From: Pseudomonas sp. H3(2019)
Lineage (GTDB): Bacteria; Pseudomonadota; Gammaproteobacteria; Pseudomonadales; Pseudomonadaceae
DNA length: 64,000 nucleotides
Direction of reading: 5' to 3'
Assembly (NCBI RefSeq): GCF_007713465.1
Contig: NZ_VMSG01000002.1
Span: 248,001 to 312,000, forward strand
Shown here: positions 9,790 to 17,008 of the stretch, piece after piece
Numbering within the stretch: position 1 is the first letter of the stretch
Layout: the number at the start of each line of letters is the position of its first letter
Made by a program: the position numbers and the translations under genes
The notes under the pieces: generated by a model
What the model was told of the DNA's origin: nothing
What the model saw: the letters and a program-made list of their open reading frames with translations, nothing else
Database searches by the model: none

Positions 9790-11232
9790 AACCCAGCGTG
9801 CCCGGCTGAGATAGCGGGCATAACGCGTTTCAAACACTCGCCGCAGTCCGCTCAGTTCAAGCTTTTCCAGTACGTAAGTGCGGGTAGTGTTGAGAAACCG
9901 ATAACGTGTCATGCCATTGCCCTGTTCAACCGACAACAGTGATTTCAGCGCCAGCCGTTCTATCACCTCTGCCAGACTGGTGGGCCGCAGCACCGCACAA
10001 CTGATGACGCCGATGGCTGCGTCCAAAGTAAAGGCTATTTTGAACACCGCCAGCCCCTGCAGCACGGTCTGCTCCAGCGGGCTCAGGCGCTGATAGCTCC
10101 AGTCCAACGCAGCCTTGAGCGTCTGATGCCGTGGCACGGCGGTGCGCCGGCCTTGGGTCAGCAGTTGAAAACAATTGTCCAGTTGTGCTCGCAGCCCAAC
10201 CAGTGCCAGCGCATCGATCTGCGCCGCTGCCAGTTCGATGGCCAAGGGCAGACCGTCGAGGCGCCGACAGATTTCCCGCACAGCCTTGAGGTCCTGTTCA
10301 CGCAGAGCAAAGCCTTGTTGGCGGGCACGGGCACAGCTGACAAACAGCTGCACCGCCGAATAGCTCATCGCCTCGCTAACACTCTGCAGCGCCGACATCG
10401 GCGGCACCGCGAGGGCTGGCAAACGCTGAACCGTTTCCCTCGCCGCCCGCAGCGGTTCGCGGCTGGTGACCAGGATCGATAACCGTGGCGCCGAAACCAA
10501 TAGGCCATCCACCAGCGAGCGGCAACGTTCGAGCACGTGCTCGCAATTGTCGAGCACCAGCAATGCATGCCGTGGCGCCAGTGCATCTACGCCAACGTCC
10601 AGTTCAAGGGCCTGGCTCAGATAATCGACGAGCTGCGCAGGGTCATCGATTGACGCCAGATCAACGATCCAGACGCCATCGCGATAGTGCTGCAACAGCT
10701 GTTCGGCCACGCGCAAGGCCACCGTGGTCTTGCCGATACCAGCGGGGCCGACCAATGTCATGAAACGGCGAACCGGCAACTGCCGGACCAGACTGCCAAC
10801 GATCGAATCTCGGCCGGTCACTGGCGTGATCCGTGTCGGCAGGTTGTGCCGGGGCGGCTGAACGGTTTCGATCGAAACCTGCATCCCGTCCGACTCGCGC
10901 TGCACTGGGGCTATGAAGCTATAACCTCGCTGGGGAATATTAACGATGTAGCACCGCCCGTTCTGGCCGTCGCCCAGGGCCCGACGCAGGGCAGCGATGT
11001 GCACGCGCAGGTTGATCTCCTCGACCACCGAAGTCGGCCAGACATGGGCAATCAGTTCTTCCTTGCTGAGCACATTGCCCGCGCGCTCGACCAGTACCTG
11101 GAGGATATCCAGTGCCCGTCCGCCCATACGCAGCGACCGATCACCTTCCAGGATCAGCCGTTGACGAGTGTGAAACACGTACGGGCCAAACCGCAGCACC
11201 GCACTGCTATTTAAATCTCTGAGTCTGTTCAT
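9736..11232 (-). CDS. Winged-helix/ATPase regulator lacking the C-terminal sensor half
   Basis: A 498-aa paralogue of the regulator at 6994-9789. It has the same winged helix (residues ~15-110, ending RGYSFIAP), the same linker (HNLPTRITPVTGR) and Walker A GPAGIGKTT at 162-170, with Walker B LLVLDNCEH. It stops shortly after the ATPase (TRTYVLEKLELSGL...), where the paralogue continues for ~430 residues. Either it is a naturally short form or its tail was lost when the two genes came to face each other: the last 54 bp overlap the other gene's end. Without the sensor half it may act constitutively or by pairing with its partner; that is inference. Confidence 0.8.
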   Translation of the reverse strand: MNRLRDLNSSAVLRFGPYVFHTRQRLILEGDRSLRMGGRALDILQVLVERAGNVLSKEELIAHVWPTSVVEEINLRVHIAALRRALGDGQNGRCYIVNIPQRGYSFIAPVQRESDGMQVSIETVQPPRHNLPTRITPVTGRDSIVGSLVRQLPVRRFMTLVGPAGIGKTTVALRVAEQLLQHYRDGVWIVDLASIDDPAQLVDYLSQALELDVGVDALAPRHALLVLDNCEHVLERCRSLVDGLLVSAPRLSILVTSREPLRAARETVQRLPALAVPPMSALQSVSEAMSYSAVQLFVSCARARQQGFALREQDLKAVREICRRLDGLPLAIELAAAQIDALALVGLRAQLDNCFQLLTQGRRTAVPRHQTLKAALDWSYQRLSPLEQTVLQGLAVFKIAFTLDAAIGVISCAVLRPTSLAEVIERLALKSLLSVEQGNGMTRYRFLNTTRTYVLEKLELSGLRRVFETRYARYLSRARWVSGRPVSLQLVKQTADFA

Positions 11233-11418
11233 GCACGTTCACGTGCTGAAAACCTGGCCCGGCTCAAGGTACTGCATCATCCATTGCACGAGTTCGCCCA
11301 GGCTCCCGCACCTCCATTGCCAAGAGTCCACGAGTATCTTGGCAGGCATGGGTGACGGTACAACGGAGCTGGAGGGAGCGTCACGGCCATCGCGGTGCGC
11401 TGGACGGACAAGAACGCT

Positions 11419-12369
11419 CTAGCTGAACTGTTCGCGGTACTGGGCGGGAGTCAGACCGAGTTTTTCACTGAACAGAAAACGCATGTGCCGCACGCTGCCG
11501 AAGCCGCTTTTGTAGGCGACGGTCTTGAGCGGCAGGTCACTGGTTTCCAGCAGGCTCCTCGCACAGTCGATACGCGCGCTTTGCAGAAACTCCATGGGCG
11601 TAATGTTCACTTCCCGGGCAAACACCCGGGCGAAATGCCGCGCACTCATGTTCGCCAGGCTGGCCATGCGTTCGACGCTGAAGGCTTCATCAAGGTGTTC
11701 GAGCACATGGTTCTGCACTCGGGTCACCGGCGTTTCCTGGGGTGCCACTGCAGCCATCAATGGGCTGAACTGCGCCTGTCCGCCCTGGCGCTTCATCACC
11801 ACTAGCAACACCTTGGCCACGTCCTGGGCGATTTTCTTGCCGTGATCCTGAGCGACCACCGCCAGTGCCAGGTCGATGCCGGCGGTGACCCCGCCAGAGC
11901 TGATCAGGTTGCGATCCTCGACGTAAATCTGATCGGTCTTCACCGTTGCCTCGGGGAAGGCTCGAATCAACCGCTCCGTGTAATGCCAGTGAGTCGTCAC
12001 CCGATAACCGTCCAGCAAACCGGCATGCCCCAATATGAACGCCCCCGTGCAGATCGAGCCATAACCGGCCGACCGACTGACGGCGCCCCGCAACCAGTCG
12101 AGCAACGGTGGATGTTTTTCGTTATAGGCCCCCGGACCGCCCGGTACCAGCAACAGGTCATAGCCCTCGCACGCCTGATCGATATGCATATCCGCCTGAA
12201 CGCTGACACCGTTGGAAGCTCGCAGCAAGCCATGCTCGGTGCCGATCATCGACAGCTGATAACGGTCGCCCGGCTCCAGATAACGGTTGGCGATGGAAAA
12301 CACCTCCATGGGCCCGGCCATATCAAGCAGGAGAAAGTCTGGAAACAGCACCATTGCCACGGTTTTCAT
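11419..12369 (-). CDS. GlxA-type regulator (DJ-1/PfpI + AraC HTH)
   Basis: A 316-aa regulator with two domains. Residues 1-175 form a DJ-1/PfpI (GATase1-like) fold with the nucleophile-elbow Cys in GSICTGAFILGHAG. Residues ~215-312 form an AraC double HTH (VERMASLANMSARHFARVFA, then LKTVAYKSGFGSVRHMRF). Proteins of this type (GlxA, FtrA, GbdR-like) usually respond to small metabolites. Its neighbours are the short winged-helix regulator and, divergently, the pirin gene 215 bp away, which it may control. The flanking gaps (11233-11418 and 12370-12584) hold no further gene. Confidence 0.87.
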   Translation of the reverse strand: MKTVAMVLFPDFLLLDMAGPMEVFSIANRYLEPGDRYQLSMIGTEHGLLRASNGVSVQADMHIDQACEGYDLLLVPGGPGAYNEKHPPLLDWLRGAVSRSAGYGSICTGAFILGHAGLLDGYRVTTHWHYTERLIRAFPEATVKTDQIYVEDRNLISSGGVTAGIDLALAVVAQDHGKKIAQDVAKVLLVVMKRQGGQAQFSPLMAAVAPQETPVTRVQNHVLEHLDEAFSVERMASLANMSARHFARVFAREVNITPMEFLQSARIDCARSLLETSDLPLKTVAYKSGFGSVRHMRFLFSEKLGLTPAQYREQFS

Positions 12370-12584
12370 GGGTTGGAAATCACTGATATCAAAGAAATAG
12401 GAAACGCAGCGTCAGCGCTGAACATTATGGCCATTTGTAACAACAAGAATACATGAACCCGCTCACATAACTGTCAACCTGATCGAGACAGTATTTCAAT
12501 TTCCATCTACTTATTGCACCCACTGATAAACATTAACCTTCTCCTCACTCGGACGAACTCTCGTCCCAAACAGGAGATTTCATC

Positions 12585-13307
12585 ATGCTGACCCTTCGCA
12601 AAGCTTCTGATCGCGGCGCGGCCAATCACGGCTGGTTGAAGTCGCTCCATACCTTTTCCTTTGCCAACTACCGCAATCCGCGGGAGCAGGGTTTTTCCGA
12701 CCTGCTGGTGATCAACGATGACCGCGTGGCAGCCGGTAAAGGCTTTGGCCAACACCCGCACCGGGACATGGAGATTTTCTCCTATGTGCTCGAGGGTGCC
12801 CTGGAACACAAGGACACTTTAGGCACAGGTTCGGTGATCCGCCCCGGCGACGTGCAATTGATGAGCGCCGGCAGCGGCGTGGCGCATAGCGAGTACAACC
12901 ACTCGGCAACCCGGCCGGTGCACTTCCTGCAAATCTGGATCGTACCGGACGTCAGCGGCGCCAAACCGCGTTATCAGCAAGAGCACTTCAGCACGCAGAA
13001 GAAACGCGGTCGCCTGCAACTGATCATCTCCCCTGATGGGGCCAACGGTTCGCTATGGGTTCGCCAGGATGCCCGGGTCTATGCCGGCCTGATCGACGGC
13101 AAAGAAAGCGCCAGTCTCACGCTCGCCGCCAATCGCTACGCCTATGTGCATGTGGCCCGGGGCAAGGTCGAGCTAAACGGCGTGCAATTGCAGGAAGGCG
13201 ATGGCGTGCGGGTTCGCGATGAACAGGCGTTGACCTTGAGCAACGGTGTGGATGCCGAAGTGCTGGTGTTCGATTTGCGTGCGCAAGAACTGCCGCAAAT
13301 GCCATGA
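12585..13307 (+). CDS. Pirin-family protein (bicupin)
   Basis: A 240-aa pirin of the short bacterial type. The N-terminal cupin shows the metal ligands HPHRDMEI (two His, around residues 56-58) followed by LEHKD and GSGVAHSEYNHS (further His/Glu). Known members act as quercetinase or as redox-sensing partners of other proteins; the substrate here is open. An AGGAG site lies 9 nt before the ATG. The gene stands alone, is transcribed away from the GlxA-type regulator, and is followed by a GC-rich hairpin. Confidence 0.9.
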   Translation: MLTLRKASDRGAANHGWLKSLHTFSFANYRNPREQGFSDLLVINDDRVAAGKGFGQHPHRDMEIFSYVLEGALEHKDTLGTGSVIRPGDVQLMSAGSGVAHSEYNHSATRPVHFLQIWIVPDVSGAKPRYQQEHFSTQKKRGRLQLIISPDGANGSLWVRQDARVYAGLIDGKESASLTLAANRYAYVHVARGKVELNGVQLQEGDGVRVRDEQALTLSNGVDAEVLVFDLRAQELPQMP

Positions 13308-13316
13308 CCGTAACTT

Positions 13317-13342
13317 GCCTGGGGGGGGCTGTGCCCCCGGGC
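13317..13342. terminator. GC-rich hairpin after the pirin gene
   Basis: GCCTGGGGG pairs with CCCCCGGGC around a short loop, 10 bp after the pirin stop codon. It is followed only by TT, so it is a strong stem with a weak U-run. Confidence 0.5.
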
Positions 13343-13576
13343 TTCACTCATTGGAATGCGTAAACACTTCGACTATATCTACGATCGCCGCACGGTGAGA
13401 GCCATCCTACAGTCCACGTCTCATATGGATGGAGGAGATTTGTATGGTTTCCAATGAGGCAGGCACCACGAAAGCGGATCTACGGAGCAGCGGGAACTGT
13501 GCTCATCGGGGCGGGATTCGGGTGCTTTCCGGGAATATTGCGGGAACAGCCAAACAAAAACTTTTCTTTGGACCAA

Positions 13577-13610
13577 AAAAAATGGAGCTCTTTTCAGAGA
13601 TCCATTTTTT
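13577..13610. terminator. Bidirectional rho-independent terminator
   Basis: AAAAAATGGA (13577-13586) and TCCATTTTTT (13601-13610) are a perfect 10-bp inverted repeat. The inner stem extends by three more pairs around a TTTTCA loop. The A/T ends supply a U-tract in both orientations, so it can end transcripts from either side. Confidence 0.75.
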
Positions 13611-13616
13611 AATGCC

Positions 13617-13637
13617 TGGAGCGGGAAACGAGACTCG
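13617..13637 (-). other. tRNA-Gly(GCC) 3'-end fragment, att-like site
   Basis: These 21 bp begin TGGAGCGGGAAACGAGAC on the plus strand. Read on the minus strand they match the T-arm and acceptor end of pseudomonad tRNA-Gly(GCC), ending CTCGTTTCCCGCTCCA, from memory of that tRNA. The match stops abruptly: the 5' part of the tRNA is absent, so this is not a functional gene. The last 18 bases of this tRNA are the integration site of ICEclc/PAGI-2-type elements. The simplest reading is an attachment-site copy left by such an element; no integrase is present in the window. Confidence 0.6.
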
Positions 13638-13709
13638 CATCTGGCATCCTACCCATTGAAATCCAAGGGGTTTCTCCTCTCGTCGAAGCAGAAGAAGACT
13701 CAATTCTGA

Positions 13710-13928
13710 ACTTGTTATTGGGACGTCTCAAGAGCAAAAAAGACCGAACTCCAAGGCATATTATTAGGTTCTGCACCTAGCCAGCTGAAAACTGTTATCA
13801 ACCTGAAGGCATCAGTAGCGCAGGCCCAGCTCGAAAAGCGCCTGCTCCGTAGCCCCCTCCTCGTCACCTCGGAGTCCAGCACGGCCACGGCGTACCTACA
13901 CGCACAAATCGAGTATCGCAAGCATTGA
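13710..13928 (+). pseudogene. Degenerate coding remnant, possibly RadC/JAB-like
   Basis: An open plus-strand stretch without a plausible start codon. Its translation has an ELQGILLGSAPSQLKTVINL segment, then RLLRSPLLVTSES and TATAYLHAQIEYRKH, ending at TGA 13926-13928. The spacing loosely recalls the linker region of RadC/JAB proteins, which are common cargo of integrative elements, but the metal motif is absent and the resemblance is weak. An in-frame stop and an apparent frame change lie just upstream. It overlaps the 3' end of the DUF1697 gene on the other strand. Confidence 0.22.
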
Positions 13929-14465
13929 GCGCCAGTTCCTCGTAGTAGCAGGCACCAACAGTTTTTTCTCGAAAAAGCTATTGTTGAGCTTGGTCTTGTT
14001 ATAACCATGCGGACAGTGGAGAAACGCCGTCTTGCCGATAAGGACCACACGCTCCTGCCCCTGTAGGGGCATCGCCAGCCGATCGAATGCTGCCTTGGAG
14101 ACCGGTTCGAACAATAAAGTTGCATGAAACAGCTTGCCCTCCTCTCCGCCTCCCGGCGACAGAGGGTTAGCGGCGATAATCTCTCGAAGCGCCTCGACGC
14201 CAAGCACCAAGACCTCTACCTCATGACCAAAATCGGCCAGGATCATTGCCTTGATCTGGATTGCCAGTACGTCGGCACCGATCTCTTCGGCCTCGAACAC
14301 AACGTTTCCACTTTGCAAGTAGGTACGGACCGCCTGAAAGCCCATGGCCTGAAGGCTGGTCCGCAAATCCGCCATATGAATGGTACGTTTTCCTGAAACA
14401 TTGATTCCGCGCAACAACGCGACAAACTTACTCTTCACTCGAAAAGCCTCATTGATGCTGTCCAT
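13896..14465 (-). CDS. DUF1697 family protein
   Basis: A 190-aa DUF1697 protein of normal length. The family signature is clear: FVALLRGINVSGK near the start, FQAVRTYLQSGNVVFE, then NNSFFEKKLLVPATTRNW close to the C-terminus. The function of the family is unknown. I choose the ATG at 14465, 4 nt after the stop of the thioesterase gene; a longer frame from 14627 would run inside that gene and adds unconserved residues. Its tight spacing makes it the apparent last gene of the biosynthetic operon, so it could be a passenger or an unstudied accessory factor. Confidence 0.8.
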   Translation of the reverse strand: MDSINEAFRVKSKFVALLRGINVSGKRTIHMADLRTSLQAMGFQAVRTYLQSGNVVFEAEEIGADVLAIQIKAMILADFGHEVEVLVLGVEALREIIAANPLSPGGGEEGKLFHATLLFEPVSKAAFDRLAMPLQGQERVVLIGKTAFLHCPHGYNKTKLNNSFFEKKLLVPATTRNWRSMLAILDLCV

Positions 14466-14469
14466 CTCG

Positions 14470-15261
14470 TCACGGCAGTGACAGGAGCAGTTGTCGCAAC
14501 GCAAGCGCCAGTTCTTCCGGCAACGGCTGCAGATAGAAGTGGTTGCCACTGAAAACCCGACTCTTGAACGTGCCGCAGGTAGTATGACGCCATGCTGAAA
14601 GCTCGCTGTAATCGACTTCGGGATCATGGGCGCCGCAATAAGCCGTCAGTGCGGTTTTAAGTATGCCGCCAGGCAGCGGCAAATAGGTTTCGATCAATTC
14701 GAAATCAGCACGCAAGCTGGGCAGAAAAACCTCCAGCAAGCCCTCGTCGGCCATTACAGAGTCCGGCGTGCCGCTCAGCGACTGCAGCACGTTCAGAAAC
14801 TGCTCCTTCGGCAGGTCATAAAAGGATCGTCTCCGCGCGGGAAGATGGGGGGCCCTGCGCCCCGAAACAACCACATGACGCAGATGGCTCAAACCATTTG
14901 CCTCGCATTTCCTGGCGATTTCATAAGCCACTGCGGCCCCCATACTGTGCCCGAACAAGGCGAATGGCTCGTCCATGAAAGGCTTCAGCGCCTCGAATAA
15001 CGGATCGATCAGATCCGCCATCTTTGTGTAGGTTGGCTCCTGTCGTCTAGCTTCACGCCCGGGCAACGCCACTCGGCATATCTCGATGTCGTGGCCCAGC
15101 AGACTCCCCCAGCGACTGAAAAATGACGCCCCTCCCCCCGCATGGGCGAAACACAATAGCCTGATTCGATGCGCACCGCGCACGACAGGCATTCTCAGCC
15201 AGGGGGATTGCGGGCTTGCGCGCTCAGCGCCGACGCTATCCGATACCCGCTCCATCAACAT
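14470..15261 (-). CDS. Type II thioesterase (LnmN-like)
   Basis: A 263-aa stand-alone alpha/beta-hydrolase thioesterase of the kind that frees blocked carrier domains in NRPS/PKS systems. LLCFAHAGGGASFFSRW is the oxyanion region, GHSMG at 104-108 gives Ser106, the Asp is in YCGAHDPEV, and the His is in FSGNHFYLQ. In the leinamycin cluster the equivalent gene is lnmN, also following the HMGS homologue. A GGGAGGGGG ribosome site precedes the ATG at 15261. It overlaps the MbtH gene by 7 bp, so expression is surely coupled. Confidence 0.9.
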   Translation of the reverse strand: MLMERVSDSVGAERASPQSPWLRMPVVRGAHRIRLLCFAHAGGGASFFSRWGSLLGHDIEICRVALPGREARRQEPTYTKMADLIDPLFEALKPFMDEPFALFGHSMGAAVAYEIARKCEANGLSHLRHVVVSGRRAPHLPARRRSFYDLPKEQFLNVLQSLSGTPDSVMADEGLLEVFLPSLRADFELIETYLPLPGGILKTALTAYCGAHDPEVDYSELSAWRHTTCGTFKSRVFSGNHFYLQPLPEELALALRQLLLSLP

Positions 15262-15470
15262 GGTGCCCCCTCCCTCATACTTTTGGGACGGATGTCATGC
15301 CAGACCCTCTCGACATGAGCCAGGCATGCGTCCCTGGAGCCTTGAAACGTCGGGTTGCATTCAGTCCACCCCAGCGGCAATGATCGTGTCCGGGGCCAAA
15401 CCGAGTACTGCTCTTCATCGTTTACCACAACGCAAAATTCGAGAGTGGGGGTTTGCAATTGCTTGTCCAT
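15255..15470 (-). CDS. MbtH-like protein
   Basis: A 71-aa MbtH-family chaperone. The hallmark residues are present: VVVNDEEQYSVWP, PLGWTE, CLAHVERVWHDIRPKS. MbtH proteins bind NRPS adenylation domains and support their folding or activity. The only adenylation domain in the window is the cysteine-type one of the 4206-aa protein, its likely client; a starter-loading A domain elsewhere is another candidate. An AAGGA site lies 7 nt before the ATG. The gene overlaps the downstream thioesterase gene and lies 34 bp after the HMGS-like gene. Confidence 0.93.
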   Translation of the reverse strand: MDKQLQTPTLEFCVVVNDEEQYSVWPRTRSLPLGWTECNPTFQGSRDACLAHVERVWHDIRPKSMREGAPC

Positions 15471-15504
15471 CCGTTGTCCTTAGAATCCGTTCAAGAGCGC
15501 ATGC

Positions 15505-16737
15505 TCAAATCCATCGATATTTACGGTGGTAGTTTTCAATACCGTCCAACGCGAGCATGCGCTGCCCACTCGGCCTACCGACATGAAATTTTTCTAGCCC
15601 GGCGGTATCGATCTTGCGATGTTCAACCGCCTGCAGACAACGCAGGTTCTCAGTCAAGATCTGCTGATATTCGGCGAAACTCAATAAGTAGCGCTGATCC
15701 AGCCGCCCCTTGATATCCATTTTTGCTAGCGCATCGTGTGAGGATTCGTCGATGGTGACGCTGAAAAATTCCGATGAGCAGCCTGACCCGTACGAAAACA
15801 TGCCGACCCTGGCGCACCCTTGCACAGGGGCGTGGTCGATTGTGCTCGCCAAAGCCAGATAGACCGAAGCCGAGCAAAGGTTACCCACCCGGCTCGGGTA
15901 CTTCAGGGACGGCGAGACGCGTCGCGAAAAGTCGTCCACGATCTGCTCTGGCCGCCAGCCCGAATGCTCACGCATCATTTTGCGGTGACCCGCCTTGACC
16001 AACCCGGAGAATGGTGTGTGCATCGCCAGGTAATTGAAGGTGTCGGTAAAGCTGACGCCATCGACCTTGGAGGTGTAGTCGGCATAGCTGTTGCTGAAAC
16101 AATCCAGATAAGTAAACAGAGAGCCGTCTACATCGGCAATTTCGAAAGTGCTGGTCGGCCGCGCCGAATCCATGGTTTCGAAACTGTAATTGCCGAAGGC
16201 TCCCAGATCGAACCGAGCGATCTGCCCGTCCTCTGCCAGCAGGATCGCCGCCGCCCCGTGGCCTACTGTTGGCTCCATGTATTCCGCACGCTGGTCGACC
16301 AGCGCGACGTCGGTGCCGATGATCAGCACTTTGGCGCCGGGCGCCACTCCCGAAGCCAGATATCCGACGGCCATCTGCACGGCAGCGGTCGAAGCGAAAC
16401 ACGCCTGTTTGACCTCCATGATCCGGCAGTTCCGGCTGAGCCCCAAATGGGCATGGACATAGGATGAAATCGACTTGCTGTAATCAATTCCGGACTCGCT
16501 GCCGATGATCAGTACGGCAATCGCGTTCTTTTCCTCTTCCGACATCTGCTCGAGGATGGGAAGCGCCGCGTTGACGGCATTGGTGATCGGATCCTCGAAC
16601 GGCAGCGCGACGGCGCGCTCCATCATCATCAGATTATCCAGCCGGGCGCTATCCAGTCCGCGCGCTTCAAACAACGTCGCCACCGGGATCTGGGCGATGC
16701 CGCAATACACATTCAACGCTTCAATGCCAACGTGCAT
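15505..16737 (-). CDS. HMG-CoA synthase homologue for beta-branching (LnmM-like)
   Basis: A 410-aa HMGS-family enzyme of the polyketide beta-branching type. It adds the alpha-carbon of an acyl-ACP to the beta-keto group of a carrier-bound chain. The catalytic set is intact: Glu81 in GSESGID, Cys113 in KQACFAST, His240 in LAMHTPFSG. Normal partners are a donor ACP (gene just upstream) and one or two crotonase-type dehydratase/decarboxylases, none of which I find here. The donor is probably propionyl-ACP rather than acetyl-ACP, because an LnmK homologue replaces the usual decarboxylating KS. GGGGGA precedes the ATG; the ACP gene ends 9 bp upstream. Confidence 0.93.
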   Translation of the reverse strand: MHVGIEALNVYCGIAQIPVATLFEARGLDSARLDNLMMMERAVALPFEDPITNAVNAALPILEQMSEEEKNAIAVLIIGSESGIDYSKSISSYVHAHLGLSRNCRIMEVKQACFASTAAVQMAVGYLASGVAPGAKVLIIGTDVALVDQRAEYMEPTVGHGAAAILLAEDGQIARFDLGAFGNYSFETMDSARPTSTFEIADVDGSLFTYLDCFSNSYADYTSKVDGVSFTDTFNYLAMHTPFSGLVKAGHRKMMREHSGWRPEQIVDDFSRRVSPSLKYPSRVGNLCSASVYLALASTIDHAPVQGCARVGMFSYGSGCSSEFFSVTIDESSHDALAKMDIKGRLDQRYLLSFAEYQQILTENLRCLQAVEHRKIDTAGLEKFHVGRPSGQRMLALDGIENYHRKYRWI

Positions 16738-16746
16738 AGTTCCCCC

Positions 16747-16992
16747 TTATCGCTCACAGGCTGCGCACAGATAATCAATCAAGGCATCAATATCCTTGAG
16801 CGCGCTGAAGTCGGCCAACGGCAACTTCAACTTCAACTTCTGCAGTAACGTCGCGATGATTTCGACCCGATCCACCGAGTCGGCACCCAGGTCCCTGATA
16901 TGTCGATCGCCACGGATCTCGTCAGTACGCACACTGGGCAGAATTGAAACGATGACGTCTTTAACCGCGTTTGCTATGTCTGTTCTATTCAT
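16747..16992 (-). CDS. Discrete donor acyl carrier protein (LnmL-like)
   Basis: An 81-aa free ACP. The phosphopantetheine attachment motif is GADSVDR with Ser39; helix II (VEIIATLLQKLKLKLPL) has the usual amphipathic pattern. Its place between the LnmK-like enzyme and the HMGS homologue marks it as the donor carrier: it should receive methylmalonyl, keep propionyl after decarboxylation, and present it to the HMGS. It needs a phosphopantetheinyl transferase, not encoded in this window. The gaps to its neighbours are short (9 and 16 bp), consistent with one operon. Confidence 0.92.
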   Translation of the reverse strand: MNRTDIANAVKDVIVSILPSVRTDEIRGDRHIRDLGADSVDRVEIIATLLQKLKLKLPLADFSALKDIDALIDYLCAACER

Positions 16993-17008
16993 TATCTGGC
17001 ACTTGCAA

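Larger units (their letters stand above)
13308..13895. other. Gene-poor junction region
   Basis: About 590 bp between the pirin gene and the last gene of the biosynthetic locus. It contains two hairpins, a tRNA-Gly 3'-end fragment and a degenerate coding remnant (entered separately). No intact gene is convincing: a 76-codon frame at 13429-13659 runs through the hairpin and the tRNA fragment and is likely spurious. The mixture of tRNA debris and broken coding sequence is typical of the edge of an acquired segment. Confidence 0.6.

Noticed and set aside
13617..13637. A complete tRNA gene
   Set aside because: Only the 3' end is present; no D-arm or anticodon arm can be built from the flanking sequence.
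13429..13659. 76-codon plus-strand frame in the junction region
   Set aside because: Runs through a perfect hairpin and the tRNA fragment; no recognisable family.
13715..14203. 162-codon minus-strand frame overlapping DUF1697
   Set aside because: Out of frame with the conserved DUF1697 sequence and rich in Arg/Ser.
14945..14960. GHSMG motif as a possible trans-acting malonyl acyltransferase
   Set aside because: The 263-aa protein has the alpha/beta-hydrolase type II thioesterase layout with a late Asp and His, not the AT fold with its Arg and HAFHS-like motifs.
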